NCBI RefSeq assembly: GCF_017591425.1 | Contig: NW_024466409.1 | Location: forward strand, 682,001 to 746,000 | Source: Ochotona curzoniae | Lineage: Eukaryota; Chordata; Mammalia; Lagomorpha; Ochotonidae | Direction: 5' to 3' | Length of the DNA stretch: 64,000 bases | Shown: in pieces, positions 32,881 through 44,832 of the stretch | Position numbering within the stretch: the first letter of the stretch is position 1 | How the letters are laid out: every line of letters begins with the position of its first letter | Made by a program: the position numbers and the translations under genes | Notes under the pieces: generated by a model | Databases searched by the model: none | What the model was told of the DNA's origin: nothing | Seen by the model: the letters and a program-made list of their open reading frames with translations, nothing else

Positions 32881-33682
32881 TTGTTTTCATTATTGTACAA
32901 GAGAATAATTATCTATATTTTCAAAATTTTTTTGAATATTTGATTTTCAAAATACTATCCAAATAACTTAAGTTCCTATTTTAAAATCCACCAAACATAA
33001 CCACATTATAAACATAATCAAAATATTATTCATGTAAATTTTAATAACTTCAGGGTCAGAGATCTTTCCACCCCAGCTCCCTGCTTCCACATCTCATGAA
33101 TGTTCTCCCCTGGGAATGTGGCCACTCCTGGAAAAGATCAGGGTGATTGCTAGTAATTCCCGGTTGGACAATGTGGCTTGGGAGAAGGACAGGTCACAGC
33201 AGTGCCACGGTCTGCCTTCAGAAGCCTGGACTTTGCCCCATTCCAGGTCTTTCCACTTAGCTCTGGTAGAGCTCCTGACATAACACCAGGACACCTTGCC
33301 AAGAGAGGTTGGGACACTGGGTTCCCATCACAGATCCCCAAACCCAGCATCCAGGCCCTGGCCTTGGCATGGGCCAGAAGTGAAGAGCAAATGCTGGGTT
33401 CACATGGACCTGGAATGACCCTGGCTGTGCTGTCACTGATGGTGCAGGGCATTTAGTGGCTGGAAGGAGAATTGGCCATGTCCTAAGGGGAATAGAGCGA
33501 TAAACAGGACCCTGTTTTTGCCCAAAAAAGTCCCTAGTGTGAAACACAACCAGGAGGTTGTACATGAAACAGTGTTCAGGTCTCTAGATAGCAGAATGCT
33601 TTATGTTGTTTTGGATTTCAGACTTTCAAAGAATGACATTCTCATTTACAGTCATGTTAGCAATAGGGAATCATCCTTGCAA

Positions 33683-33980
33683 TACGAGGTTAGATGATTC
33701 GAATGGCAGGTTTATAGAGAGAATGAAAGACACAGAGAAAATCCTTCTACCTGCTGTTTCTCTCTCCAAATAGCACAACAGCCAATCTGAAATTGGAAAC
33801 CAAAATCTTCCTCCATGTCTCCCATGTGGGTGCAGGGTCCAAGGATGGTAGCTATCCTCCACTCTTTCCCAGACCACAAGCAAGGAGCTGAATTTGAAGT
33901 GTAGCAGCTGTATATGATCAATGGGACGCTGGTGCCACAGGCCGAGGCTTAGTCTAGTGTATCATGGTGCCAGCCCCTCA
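33683..33980 (-). mobile_element. lagomorph C-type SINE, old copy
   Basis: AATGGCAGGTTTATAGAGAG start; ATCATGGTGCCAGCCCCT end (reverse orientation). Confidence 0.85.
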
Positions 33981-34009
33981 ACATCACTAGTGAAAATATT
34001 ACTATACTG

Positions 34010-34190
34010 AGGTTAGTGTTGTATCAAAGCAGGGAATGCCTGTATGGGTGCTGGTTCAAGCCCTGGATGCTGCACTTCTTATCCAGATCCCTGTTAATGG
34101 CTCAAAAAGAGCAGCTGAAAATGACCAAAATGCTTGGGTCCCTGTCACCCGTATGGGAGACCCATAAGAAACTCCTAGCTGGGTCAGTCA
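34010..34190 (+). mobile_element. C-type SINE, truncated
   Basis: TGTATGGGTGCTGGTTCAAG, TGCACTTCTTATCCAGATCC, GCTTGGGTCCCTGTCACCCG; 3' half missing. Confidence 0.75.
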
Positions 34191-34479
34191 TGCCTGTGTG
34201 CCTCTGCTTGCTTTGCAGCATTGCAAAGCTTCTCTCAAGCCTGCTTCTCCTCTGCTTGTATTGGGAGTAACAGCCATCCTGGTCCAACTTTATTGTTGAA
34301 GTATCAGTGTTTGGCGTCTGTGCTGCAGAGTCTGGGCTTACTTGTGTCGCTTCTAGGAGAATCTCAGTGACTCCTCTAGGAGCTCCTGTGGAGTTCTCCA
34401 GCCAGGGCAACTGACCTCAACCCTGAGCTCCTCAGCTGGGTCCAAGACACGATGAGACTCTCAAGTGGCACTGAGTCTG

Positions 34480-34740
34480 TGAGGGGGATTAGGAACAAGA
34501 TGGTACCCCACTCAAGAGCCATACATGTCACCAGAAAGCCTTACCCACAGGCTTTCTTCTGAGGGATAGGGAACAGGGTTGAGGTCACTGCCTGCCTGGG
34601 GGAGGAGGCTGCAGGAATGCTGAGACTCCCCTGTTCCCCTGGAGAGAAGGCAAATCCAGCCTTGGTGCTTGGGAAAGTTCCTCAGGTTGTTTCCCCCAGG
34701 AAAGGGCAAAGTGCACAGGAAACTTCCAATTTGCAAGGTT
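34480..34740 (-). pseudogene. promoter and exon 1 relic of an additional SAA gene
   Basis: The block CTGCCTGGGGGAGGAGGCTG, AATGCTGAGACTCCCC and AGTTCCTCAGGTTGTTTCCCC follows, in the same order and spacing, the left SAA promoter at 30,560-30,680 (CTGGGAGAGGAGGCTGTATT, TATGCTGAGCCTCCCGGG, AGTCCCTCAGGTCATTTCCCC). The TATA-like element is replaced by GCAGGAA. A GTAAGG donor remains at the exon 1 position (34,544 area). A GGAACTTTCC motif, close to NF-kappaB consensus, sits where the intact genes have GGGACTTTGC. No exons 2-4 follow; the arm boundary lies about 0.8 kb downstream. Confidence 0.6.
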
Positions 34741-34744
34741 TCTA

Positions 34745-35130
34745 CCTGGACAGTTCATATCCCCAGTGATGCCACCCGAGGATAGCAGGTGGATGGGTGT
34801 GCCTTCACAATCACCAGGGTGATGGGGGATCTCAGTGATGGGCGAGTCCAGGGCTACTAGGGAGGGGCAGGGCAAAGGGCAGCTCTTCACAAGGACCACG
34901 CCCTGCAGGCTCTGCCTTAGGATGACCCTGCTGGGACAGCCCGCAGACATATCAGCCATTCGGTAGCACAGAGATCAAGTCCTTGAGTCACAAAACTGAC
35001 AGGCTGCCCCAACCCCCACCCCAATCTCACATGTCCATGTCTTGTTGCTGCACATCTGGATGAAGGAAACCAGAGTCAGGAGGTGCAGGAACTCCTGCTC
35101 AGGTGGCCGAGCTGATTAGGAAGTGCAGGG
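34745..35130. other. non-coding, weak similarity to SAA upstream sequence
   Basis: Scattered agreement with sequence upstream of the intact SAA promoters (for example GGTGGATGGGTGTGCC versus GGTGGGTGTGCTGTGCC). Nothing else recognised. Confidence 0.35.
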
Positions 35131-35134
35131 AAGA

Positions 35135-35475
35135 CCCAGAAAGCCGAGAGCAGGCATTTGGGTGGTGGATAAAGCCCAGGTCGGGAGCTCGCATCTCGTG
35201 TTGGACTGTCGGGGTCCCAGATCCAGCTCTAGTGCCTGACCCCAGCTTCCTGCTAGTGTAGGGACAGAGTCAATCCCTGCTACCCAGGTGGCACACTTGA
35301 ATTGTGTTTTTTGGTCCTGGCAATGGCCTGGCCTTGTCGTAGGCATCTGGGGAGAGAATTAATTGGTGGTGGGTGGTGTCTGTCCCTGTGCCTCCTGCCT
35401 CCCTCCTCACTGTGTCTTGGCATAAGCTTGTACTTGTCTGGCATCTATGTGAGCAGCATATAAGTGAATCCGTTG
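35135..35475 (+). mobile_element. probable old C-type SINE
   Basis: Degenerate match to the SINE body (AAGCCCAGGTCGGGAGCTCG, TCTGGGGAGAGAATTAATTGG). Low certainty. Confidence 0.45.
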
Positions 35476-35479
35476 AATA

Positions 35480-36635
35480 TGTTTTTGTAAGAGAATAAGC
35501 AGGAATAACAATGTTAGAAACATTTTGGGTGAGCTTGATGCACAAGCAAATTCTTTCTCTTTGCTCTCTTACTGGACTGGTAGACTCAGGGCCCAGTGTT
35601 AGGAACTGAGCCAGGTCTAGGACACAAGGCAGGTATCAACAGGCTGGGGAGTGGCAGTGTTCAGGGAAGTGCTTCACAAGGGAGGTGAAGTGAAACCAGG
35701 CATAGAACTGACAATGCAGGAGCAGGGCTGTGCCAGGAGCCAGTTCCCAGGGAGCGGTGGGCACCAAGGCCCAGGCTCTTCATACAGGAGGCTCCCTGTG
35801 GCAACTGTCTGTAAGGAAGAAAAGAACAGAGCTTGAAATCCAAGGCAGATGCCACTTCTGGTTCCAGCCTTGTCTGGGTAGAGGGGGTTGGGAGGTGTGG
35901 GAAGGTCATTACTGTTTCTGGCAGTGACAGTGGCAGGAGCCCCATGGACTCCCTCTGCTCCCCCACCCCTCCCACCTAGCCCTCTCCCCGCAGGATTGTC
36001 CCAACCTCAGACAGCAGCTCTGGAGCTGGTAAAGGCAAGGTGAGGTCAGGGCCCCTGATGTGTGGAGACTGCAATGTGGAGTCGCTAAGGTGGGGACGTG
36101 GGCTCTCTGCACGAGTGAGCAGGGAGGCTTTGGAAGAAGGATGTGCATCACAGCCAGCAAGCAGTCACATGCTTAATCTGATAGCCCTGTGCACTCCCGA
36201 GGATTTGCAGAGGGGAATCTGGGTCTCAGCTACCAGAGCAGTAACTGGCCACTCTGGCTGGAGCGCAGGCAGCCAGGAAAGGGCAGGAGGGCTTTCCCCC
36301 TGAGTCACTTCTGGTTCATTCATTTCAAGGGGAGTAGGGAGGAAATGAGAGGGCTGTTAACATCTGGGAGGCTGTTCCCTGGGGCACTCAGCACACCCTG
36401 CCTTCTCTTTTTCTCTCAATATCTGTTTCGGAATGCATAATTTGTGCTGGTTATTTTCTAGAATCTAATTTTACCATCAGAGATGTAGATTTATCGTATA
36501 TGTGTGTGATTCCTTTCTCACCTATTGCAGGTCTTATTTTCATGATGGCATGGCCTGGATGGGGTTTTCTGTCCTCATCACACTGCATGGCCAGTGTAGG
36601 ACAAGATGGGTATTGCCCAGAAACAAATATGCATG
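35480..36635. other. non-coding, nothing recognised
   Basis: GC-richer stretch with several short frames on both strands, none with a domain or splice context. Confidence 0.4.
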
Positions 36636-36638
36636 CAA

Positions 36639-36967
36639 GGGGCCAGAGTATGGCTCAACAGGCTAATCCTCCTCCTTCACAGGCTGGCATCCAATGTGGG
36701 AGCCATTCAAGTCCTGGCTGATCCACTCATGAATCAGCTCTATCCTTATGGCCTGGGAAAGCAGTAGAGGATGGCACAAGACCTTGGACGATGCATGGGA
36801 GACACAGAAGAAGCCTCTAGCTCTTGTCTTTACATTAGCTCAGCTCCAGCTATTGTGGCCATTTGGGTAGTGAACCAGCTGATGGAAGATCTCTCTCTGT
36901 GAGTCTCTCCTTGTCTCCATAACTCTGCCTTTTCCAACAAAATCAAATAAATCTTTTAAAAAGTTGT
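36639..36967 (+). mobile_element. lagomorph C-type SINE
   Basis: GGGGCCAGAGTATGGCTCAA start, GGCCTGGGAAAGCAGTAGAG, tail AAATAAATCTTTTAAAAAG. Confidence 0.9.
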
Positions 36968-37039
36968 ATAATAAAAATATAAACAAATATCCATGCAAGC
37001 ATAATGATATTTGTTTTGTAAAAAAAAATTGTAATCAAA

Positions 37040-37318
37040 AGTCGCAGTTATATATAGACAGAGTTACAGAAATCTGAGAGAAATCTTCTATTTACTAGAT
37101 CGCTTCCTAAATGTACCAGATGGAAGCCAGGAGCTGGGAGTTTCTTCAGGGTCTCCAAGATGGGTGACAGGGACCCAAATACTTTCCATCATATACTGCT
37201 TTTCCATGACCATTACCAGGGATCTGGATTGGAAGTGCATCATCCAAAGCTTGAACTAGCACCCTATTGGCATTGCAGATAATGGCTTTCTCTACTATAC
37301 CACAACACTAACCCCAGT
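37040..37318 (-). mobile_element. lagomorph C-type SINE, old copy
   Basis: Reverse orientation from TATAGACAGAGTTACAGAAA to CACAACACTAACCCC. Confidence 0.85.
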
Positions 37319-37346
37319 ATAGCAAGATTTCCAATAGTGATGTTGA

Positions 37347-37672
37347 GGGGCTGGCACCATGATACACTAGACTAAGCCTTGGCCTTTGGCACCAGCATCC
37401 CATATGGGTGCTGGATCACATCCAGCTGCTAAACTTCAAATTTAGCTGCCTGCTTATGCTCTGGGAAAGAGTGGAAGAAAGCTGCAGCCCTTGGGTTCCT
37501 GCTCCCATGTGGGTGAGCAGGAGAAGCTCCTGGCTCCTGGTTCCTGGTTTTGTATCAACTGTTGTGGCTATTTGGAGAGTGAACTAGTGGTTGGAAGATC
37601 TCTTTCTCTGTGTCGTTCATTCTCTTTGTAAATCTTTCCTTCAAATTAAGATACATTAAATCTTTTTAATTT
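37347..37672 (+). mobile_element. lagomorph C-type SINE
   Basis: GAGGGGCTGGCACCATGATA start, CATCCCATATGGGTGCTGG, tail ATTAAATCTTTTTAATT. Confidence 0.9.
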
Positions 37673-37679
37673 TTTAATG

Positions 37680-38172
37680 AAGGATAGCCTACTTTATGGT
37701 GGTCTTGCAAGATTAAAATGAAGCTGGAAAATGTCTGCATCCAGTAAGTTGTGCTTGTCACCACTTCCTCATGCAAAGTGTCATCACCATGTGTCATGCT
37801 GCTGTATAAAGTCACGTGCAGCACTGCCAGTCATACTGAAGCATGGCACACAGCACGCTGCACAGTATAGGCTGCTTGATGCTAAAGGAGTACATTTTGC
37901 ATTTACACTGCTGTGTTGTTGTCACTTAGAGTGTCTTCCTGCCTCTAATCACAAGCAGGTGTTTACTATAGAGCGTTGCCTCACCTCCTGGCAGCAGTAG
38001 TCTCTTCAGCCTGCTGCTTGCATAGAGTACCTTGTCAAGGGATCCACATGTGCTGGCTGGGCTGGGGGCTGATGGCTGATGTAAAAACACGTGCTTTATG
38101 CTGCCAAAATACAGCAAAAAAAAAAATCATCTAACCAAGCAGTTTTAAAGATGGTCCCTGCTGCCAGGTGAC
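37680..38172. other. non-coding, nothing recognised
   Basis: Right end of the loop; no supported feature. Confidence 0.4.
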
Positions 38173-38904
38173 ACATGACTGTAAATGAGAATGTCATTCT
38201 TCGAAAGTCTGAAATCCAAAACAACATAAAGCATTCTGCTATCTAGAGACCTGAACACTGTTTCATGTACAACCTCCTGGTTGTGTTTCACACTAGGGAC
38301 TTTTTTGGGCAAAAACAGGGTCCTGTTTATTGCTCTATTCCCCTTAGGACATGGCCAATTCTCCTCCCAGCCACTAAATGCCCTGCACCATCAGTGACAG
38401 CACAGCCAGGGTCATTCCAGGTCCATGTGAACCCAGCATTTGCTCTTCACTTCTGGCCCATGCCAAGGCCAGGGCCTGGATGCTGGGTTTGGGGATCTGT
38501 GATGGGAACCCAGTGTCCCAACCTCTCTTGGCAAGGTGTCCTGGTGTTATGTCAGGAGCTCTACCAGAGCTAAGTGGAAAGACCTGGAATGGGGCAAAGT
38601 CCAGGCTTCTGAAGGCAGACCGTGGCACTGCTGTGACCTGTCCTTCTCCCAAGCCACATTGTCCAACCGGGAATTACTAGCAATCACCCTGATCTTTTCC
38701 AGGAGTGGCCACATTCCCAGGGGAGAACATTCATGAGATGTGGAAGCAGGGAGCTGGGGTGGAAAGATCTCTGACCCTGAAGTTATTAAAATTTACATGA
38801 ATAACATTTTGATTATGTTTATAATGTGGTTATGTTTGGTGGATTTTAAAATAGGAACTTAAGTTATTTGGGGATATATTTTGAAAATCAAATATTCAAA
38901 AAAA

Positions 38905-39225
38905 TTTTTAAAGATTTATTTATTTATATTGGAAAGGCAGATCAGAGAGAATGAGAGACAGAGAAAGATCTTCCATCTGCTGCTTCAGTCCCCTAGTAGA
39001 CGCAATTGCTGGAGCTGAGCCAATCCAAAATCAGGCGTAAGGAGCTTCTTCCAAGTCTCCAAGGTGGCTTTGGGGCCCAAGGCTTTGGGTTGTCCTCTGC
39101 AGATTTCCCAGGCCACAAGTAGGGAGCCAGATGGGAAGTGGGGCAGCCAGGATATGAAATAACGACAATATGGGATCCTGGGATGTACAAGGTGAGCATT
39201 TAGCTATTGAGCCATAGAATGGGCC
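38905..39225 (-). mobile_element. C-type SINE, right arm only
   Basis: Reverse-orientation TTTTTAAAGATTTATTTATT start and AATGGGCCC end, flanked by A(G/A)TATTCAAA. Absent at the matching left-arm site near 32,930. Confidence 0.9.
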
Positions 39226-39304
39226 CAAGTATTCAAACATTTTAAAAACAGGAAGTGCTTATTATTCTTTTTTATAATAGTGAAATAAAATACTATTAAA
39301 AGGG

Positions 39305-39602
39305 ATTTGGGCCCAACATGAGCCAAGTGGCTTAATTCCCACAGGTTCTAATCCTGACAGACACGCTTCCCATCCAGATCCCTGCTTGTAGCCTGGGAAG
39401 GCAGTTGAGGACAGCCCAAAGCTTTGGGATTCTCCAGTTGTGTGACAGATCGGGAAGAGGCTCCAGGCTCCTGGTTTTGGATTGTTGCAGCCCCAGCAGT
39501 TGCGGCTGCTTGTGGAGTGAATCAGAGGATGGAAGATCTTCCTACCTGTCTCTCATCCTCTCTGTATGTCTGACTGTCCAATAAAATAAAAGAATAAAAA
39601 AG
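39305..39602 (+). mobile_element. C-type SINE, right arm only
   Basis: TGGGCCCAACATGAGCCAAG start, GGTTCTAATCCTGACAG, tail CAATAAAATAAAAGAATAAA. Confidence 0.85.
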
Positions 39603-39890
39603 GGGAGGGATTTGCATTCACAAAAGCAAGCTTTTGGCTCAGCAGTTGGAACATTGCTCTGGACACCACATTCCCTATCACCAGAAAGATGGGTAGAGCC
39701 CTGGTTCAGCTTCCAATGCAGCTTCTTCATAATCCACGCGGTGATTGGCAGCATGAGACATAGCTCGGGTCTTTAGGCGCACAGAGGACACAGCAGGGAG
39801 TTCTGGGCTACTGGGCCTCAGAGTGGTATCTCGATCGTTGGTGAACTAGCTGATGAATAATATCATCTCATATTTCTCTCTTCTCATTTC
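39603..39890 (+). mobile_element. old C-type SINE shared by both arms
   Basis: Reverse-complement equivalent of 32,555-32,880; diverged. Confidence 0.55.
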
Positions 39891-40414
39891 CCCCAACCCC
39901 ACCCCACCATGTTTAAATCATTCTATTTCCATCTCTGTTTTCAAGAGATGCAAACCACAGTAGCCTATCCCTTAAGAAGCAATTTCTCCCAAACAATTAC
40001 CAGGAAAGAAGAGCTGTGTGTAAGCAGGATGTAGCTTTTGGTGTGCCCTTTCTTGGTCAGCCACAGTAGGAGGTCGAGATGTTTCAGTACCCATGAGGGT
40101 GCGGGCACACAGCTCTAGTCCAGATGGTGTGATGAACACCACAGGTACAAGGACCACAGGACATAGACGGCTTCTGTTGTTCACTTGCCTTTAAACTGAA
40201 CCTTGCAGGGCCTACTGAACACCATTGTCTTGGAAGGTGCCAGGGTGCAGACCTTGTTGCATTTCCCAATCTGGTCTCTGCAGAAATGGAGTCTCCTTAT
40301 CTTAATGATTTCTGGCCCCATGAGGATGTTGTTCTGGAGAAAACTGACTACCTTGGGTGCAAATGTCATAAACACACAAAATCATTTCTATGAAGTGAAG
40401 GAAATCTTGACCAA

Positions 40415-40530
40415 TCTCTCCTCTCCTCTGCTCGCCTCTCTTCTGCTTCTCCTCTCTTCTGCTCTCCTCTCTTCTGCTTCTCCTCTCCTCTCTTCTGCTC
40501 TGCTCTCCTCTCCTCTCCTCTCCTCTCTCC
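40415..40530. repeat. CTCCT pyrimidine tract in right arm
   Basis: Counterpart of the purine tract at 31,806-31,895 and longer by about 26 bp. Confidence 0.9.
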
Positions 40531-40823
40531 TAAAAGTAGGACATCTTCAAGCTGAGAGTTGGAGTGTTTCAGGGCCTCTATCTCATTTATATTAGCAAGT
40601 AAAGACCCATTAACTATAGACTGAGCAAGCACGGAAGTTTAAGAAAAGAGTATTCAGTAGTAAGATCTGATAGAATGTGGCAAAGAAAAGAAGTGGCATT
40701 AACTTGTTTGGTGTGATTTCTGAAGGGCATCAGTACCTCTCCTCATTCTGATTGCAGAGTGTTGGCAACAGTGGCTAGTGGCTCCATCTTCTGGAACTTC
40801 TCTTCTAGAATGGTCACAGTTTC

Positions 40824-43776
40824 TTTCTTTTTTTTAAAATTTATTTTAATAATCTTAGTTGATTAGGGTACAAGGGGTCAAGGGCTACAGGGTGAAAGTG
40901 GGTAATACCATTGTTTCCACACTAATATTATCATTTTTCCCTGTATCTTGGCTTAAGGGAGTAACAAAGGGAAAAGCCCCACCCAATCTCCCACCCATCC
41001 CCGATCCCCAACAGGAGGCGCACTCCGAGGATCCTACTCAAACAGTTTTGATAGTTCATCAGTTCTGGATTGCTGCCAATCTCACAGTTCCAATCGCAAT
41101 AAAACCTGTTCAGAGTCCACTGTCTGACAGTCTCTTCATGGTTGGGGTTCTAAGATCAGCAATTCAGTTGGAGGGATCTCCAAAGAAACTTCATCTGAGA
41201 TGACCCCAGATCTGATTCTTGAATGAGTTTGCTAGTACAGACTCCAACACAGGCCATCACACCAATCAGCTTATGCACATGCTGGTTGTTGCGATTGCTG
41301 GGTCGGTTCTGCTTCTAGCCCCGTCTTCCTCATAAACCAACAGGTGTTGTAGTCCAGCTCAATCCTACCCACTTCATACTTGGTCCTCACGCAAACCAGT
41401 TGGAGCTGCAGCCTAGTTGGAGCGACTCCCCATAACCCCCACCAGTTCTGCCCCCTACCATGGTTCCCATGCTTGCTAGTATGTACCGCAGGCTTGTCCA
41501 GTCTGTCCCACATCCCATTTAGCTCTTGCACATGTCAATGGACATTGAAGCCTAGTTCAACTCAACCAACCTATTATCCAGCCCATATACCTACTGCCAG
41601 GTCTTTCTGTCTAGCCACCCCTGTCCCTATCCTGGCTTTCATGCTGTCCAGTCAGAGTGGTAACCCTGAGGGAGGTGCCCACTATTTCCCTTCTAGGCCA
41701 CACCCACTCCCAGATATGCAGTCTCCAGATGGTTCTGGCATTTGACTTGACAGAATTAGCTCCCTGTGCCAGCCTCTGCCAGCTAATGCTGTGGCTAAGC
41801 CCAAACAACCCTCACCCACTCTAATTTGTGCTTGCACCAGTTGGAATAGTCAGCCCAACCTGACCCTTCCCTTATCTAGCTCACTTATGGCCCACAGGTG
41901 TTATAGCCCTGCCTAGTCTAAACTGCTCTCATCCCAACTCATGCTTTCCAATGGAAGTAGTTGTCCAGCAGGGGAGCCCACATTACCCTGTTGGCTTTGC
42001 CTCCTCCCCCTGGTTTTCACATGTGATGTTTGGGTGCTGCAACCACATCTGGTACAGCTCATCTCACCTTGGCATTCCTTATTGTGTACTGGTATGTGTT
42101 GCAACCAAACCTAGCTCGACCCACTCTGTTCTGGTGCTCAGATTCACCAGTGGGTAATGTGAATAGGTTCAGCCTGGTCTGCCCCCAACCCATGCCATGT
42201 GTATACCAGTGGGATAATTTCTATTGCCTGTTCTGGGTTGTTCCCTATTGTGCTTCTTGCGCTTACCTGCAGGGACTATGTCCCGCCAGAGAACTTGTCC
42301 AGGCTCCTCCATCAGAAACTCTCCCAATGCCAGTTTTTGCACATACCAATGGGTCCATGAGCCAGCCCTACTCAGTTCACCTCCTGTCCTAGAAGGAAAA
42401 GTGACTTTTCCTGACTGGCCTTCAACCCAATCTGGTTCTTACAGTTGGATGTTTCAACCCAGCTACAGCTCTTCCATACCCCCATACAGCTCACACTTGG
42501 TTCAGTAAGGGCTGAGACCTAGCCTAGTCTGTCACACATCTCTCCCCAGTCCTCCAGAACACCAGATGATATTGGAGTCTGGCCCTGCTTGGTGCTTCCA
42601 GTCCCAGTCCACACTTGTGCCAAGGGAGATTACAATCGTATCCTGATCAGAACACAGCCCCCAATTCCAGCCCATGCGCTCCTTAGTGGAAAACTCAACC
42701 CAGCTAGGGTGTCCCTTTGTTCCCCAAGTGGGCCTATTCCCAGCCTTAGATCACGTGCAGGCCAGTGGTCGTTCTGTCTCAGCTTGGCACAGCCCCTCAC
42801 CTGTCCTGGCCCCTTGGATGCTGTAGCTTAGTGTCCCTGCCTCACACAGATCGTAGGTGCAAGGACCTATGTGGCATGACATGTGCTCCAACCTGATTTC
42901 TGTTGTTTCTTGTGAGTTAAGGTTTGTTCAGCCCTGCCCATTCTGCACCCTTCCAGTGGCAGCCCGGCCCACCCCACATCTTGTTTAAGGATGCACATTC
43001 AGGTGCTGCTGCCTGACCTATGCTGACTGTTGGTTCCTTTACCCGTGAGAGATGGCAGATGTCATGGTCACACCTAGCTTAGACCATTGCAACCCCAGCT
43101 TGCAAGCTAACCAGGGGGACTTGAATCCCAGAGGTTGGGCCCACACAACCCCACAGAGTCTACCCACAGATCAAGTTCTCTTGCGTGCTGGACAGAGTCT
43201 TGATCCTGCCAAATGTGATCACTCCACAACTCCACCACCCAGTCGAGTAATGCTACCTAACACTACCAAAGAGGCCCCCATCCATAGCTTTGGTGTGGGC
43301 TGGTGTGTGATGTTCTTTGCTAATAGCCCATCTCTGTATTCCTAATTGAGCTGGTGAATCTGTCTAACCCAAATTATCTTCTGGACACTTCCCTCCAAAC
43401 CACCAGGTCTCAGTCCCCACGCATGCCTGAATCTTTCATGACACTGTCACAGGGAATCACCGAAAATTCACTTCTCACCTACACTCAAATTGGCCTTAGT
43501 CATGGGTTTCCCAGGTAGCAACTACATATCTTAAAAACCCCATGGTTCGCCACCGGACAGCCAGCAGGCAAAGCCTGGCACCAATTGGTGCACTGGCCGG
43601 CCTAGTGAAGACTGAGGATTCGTTCACTGCCTTCCCGCAGTATCTTTGGCGTGAGTCGCCAGCATTGGGTCCAACCTGGCAGGAGCACACACCACAGTCA
43701 CCATACTGCAGGGAGTAGCAAATGCCCCCAACCCCAAGCAACGAACCCCTTTCAAACTGGCCCAGCCACAAGATCT
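40824..43776 (-). mobile_element. family A poly(A)-ended retroelement, complete insertion (2,953 bp)
   Basis: Present only in the right arm. The uninterrupted site is at 31,519-31,536 in the left arm. The flanks are TAGAATGGTCACAGTTTC (40,806-40,823) and TAGAATGGTCAGAGCTTC (43,777-43,794), an 18-bp duplication with two mismatches. The low-coordinate end is T-rich, so the element is minus-strand with a poly(A) tail. It carries the same 3' segment as copy A1 (TTAGGGTACAAGGGGTCAAG), a degenerate tandem region of about 80-bp units (41.3-43.3 kb) and a 5' block with GCCTGGCACCAATTGG. No reverse transcriptase, gag or other long frame is visible. Confidence 0.85.
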
Positions 43777-44572
43777 TAGAATGGTCAGAGCTTCAATGAA
43801 AGGTTTTCTCTCTAGAGCCAGAGGTCCTGTGATCTGTTTATGGTCTTCTCTGGTGGGCCCCAGTGTGTCACCTGGCTCCCATGCTCCTGCACCTGTAGAC
43901 CTTGGGGGCCTTATTGATCCTTGAACCTAGGAGTGACAAGTGGGCAGGAGTCACCTAGGACGGCAGGCACACAGAGGCTCCCCCAATTTCCCCTGGCAGG
44001 GAGCTTGGCACCTCCCCTGCTGGTGTGTCATTGCCTGTTGCCCTCTGCATGGCTTTGTAGTGTCCACTGTGCTTCTTCGCTATCACACAAACATTTTCCT
44101 CTCCTCATGTGGGTCTCCCTGTTGGTCTGAGGAAGCAGACATTGCCATAAATCCACTGCTCCACTGAGGGGCCAGCTCAGGAAGTAGCTTTTCTGCTGGT
44201 CTCAGCCAGCTGGGCAGGGGTTTCTGTGCCTGGGAGCTGAGAGGTTCACATCTCTAGAGGGAGGAGGGGGAGGTGCCTTCCAGGGCACACGTGAGGCTGA
44301 TGGGCACTGCCTGTTCAGCTCCCAGCTCAGTGACTTTAGACATGGTTCCAAGTGGCCTCATTTCTCAGGCATCATCTCTCTGTCCACACAAGCTCCAACC
44401 TGAGCAAGAGGCTGATGGAAGAGCCATCTTAGACCACCCAGCTCTGAGGCCCGTGGCTGCAGCGCTGAGTCCCCTCTTCTCTGGATATCCAGCACTGATG
44501 GGCAGAGCTGCCCATCTTCCCAATGGCAGCCAGGCACAGCACACCCACCTGGTGTGCTCTGGTTGCTCAATG

Positions 44573-44581
44573 GGAACTTTT
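44573..44581 (+). promoter_or_regulatory. SAA1: C/EBP-like site of right SAA
   Basis: TTGCTCAAT, about 165 bp upstream of the inferred start; counterpart of the left-arm site. Confidence 0.45.
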
Positions 44582-44651
44582 GTGACATGTGGACCAAGAA
44601 CATATGGGAGTCTGGGAAGTGACCTGAGAGACCTGAGGGGAAATGACCTGA

Positions 44652-44661
44652 GGGACTTTGC
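44652..44661 (+). promoter_or_regulatory. SAA1: NF-kappaB-like site of right SAA
   Basis: GGGACTTTGC, about 80-90 bp upstream of the inferred start, one base from the consensus. Confidence 0.55.
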
Positions 44662-44715
44662 CAGGTGTGTGCCTGGCTTTGTCCTCCCCCTGGACCGCAG
44701 CCCGGGAGGCTCAGC

Positions 44716-44722
44716 ATAAATA
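44716..44722 (+). promoter_or_regulatory. SAA1: right SAA TATA-like box
   Basis: ATAAATA followed by CAGCCTCCTCTCCCAGGCAG, the layout known from human SAA1/SAA2 promoters. Confidence 0.75.
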
Positions 44723-44740
44723 CAGCCTCCTCTCCCAGGC

Positions 44741-44832
44741 AGGGGCAGGCAGCTACATAGCTCTGTGTCCCCAGCACCTGCTGAGGGCTGCTCCAGGGAG
44801 AGACTTAAAACCAACCATTGTGCTAAGAGACT
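44741..44832 (+). other. SAA1: right SAA exon 1, non-coding
   Basis: Inferred 5' UTR exon ending at donor GTAAGTG (44,833). The start is placed by distance from the TATA-like box. Confidence 0.65.

Larger units (their letters stand above)
28336..33657. repeat. left arm of the large SAA inverted repeat
   Basis: Reverse complement of 38,173-46,734. Matching points: 28,540 with 46,530 (stop codons), 30,101 with 44,991 (ATG), 31,519 with 43,794, and 33,565 with 38,265. Outer limit is CTTGACCTTCATC at 28,336 and inner limit is GTCATGT at 33,657. Contains the complete minus-strand SAA gene. Confidence 0.95.
33658..38172. other. loop (spacer) of the SAA inverted repeat
   Basis: 4,515 bp of single-copy and SINE sequence between the arms. 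No intact gene; see the promoter relic at 34.4-34.96 kb. Confidence 0.9.

Noticed and set aside
41271..41531. Open frames within the family A elements
   Set aside because: Frames follow the tandem repeat theme, are not conserved between copies and show no RT or endonuclease motifs.
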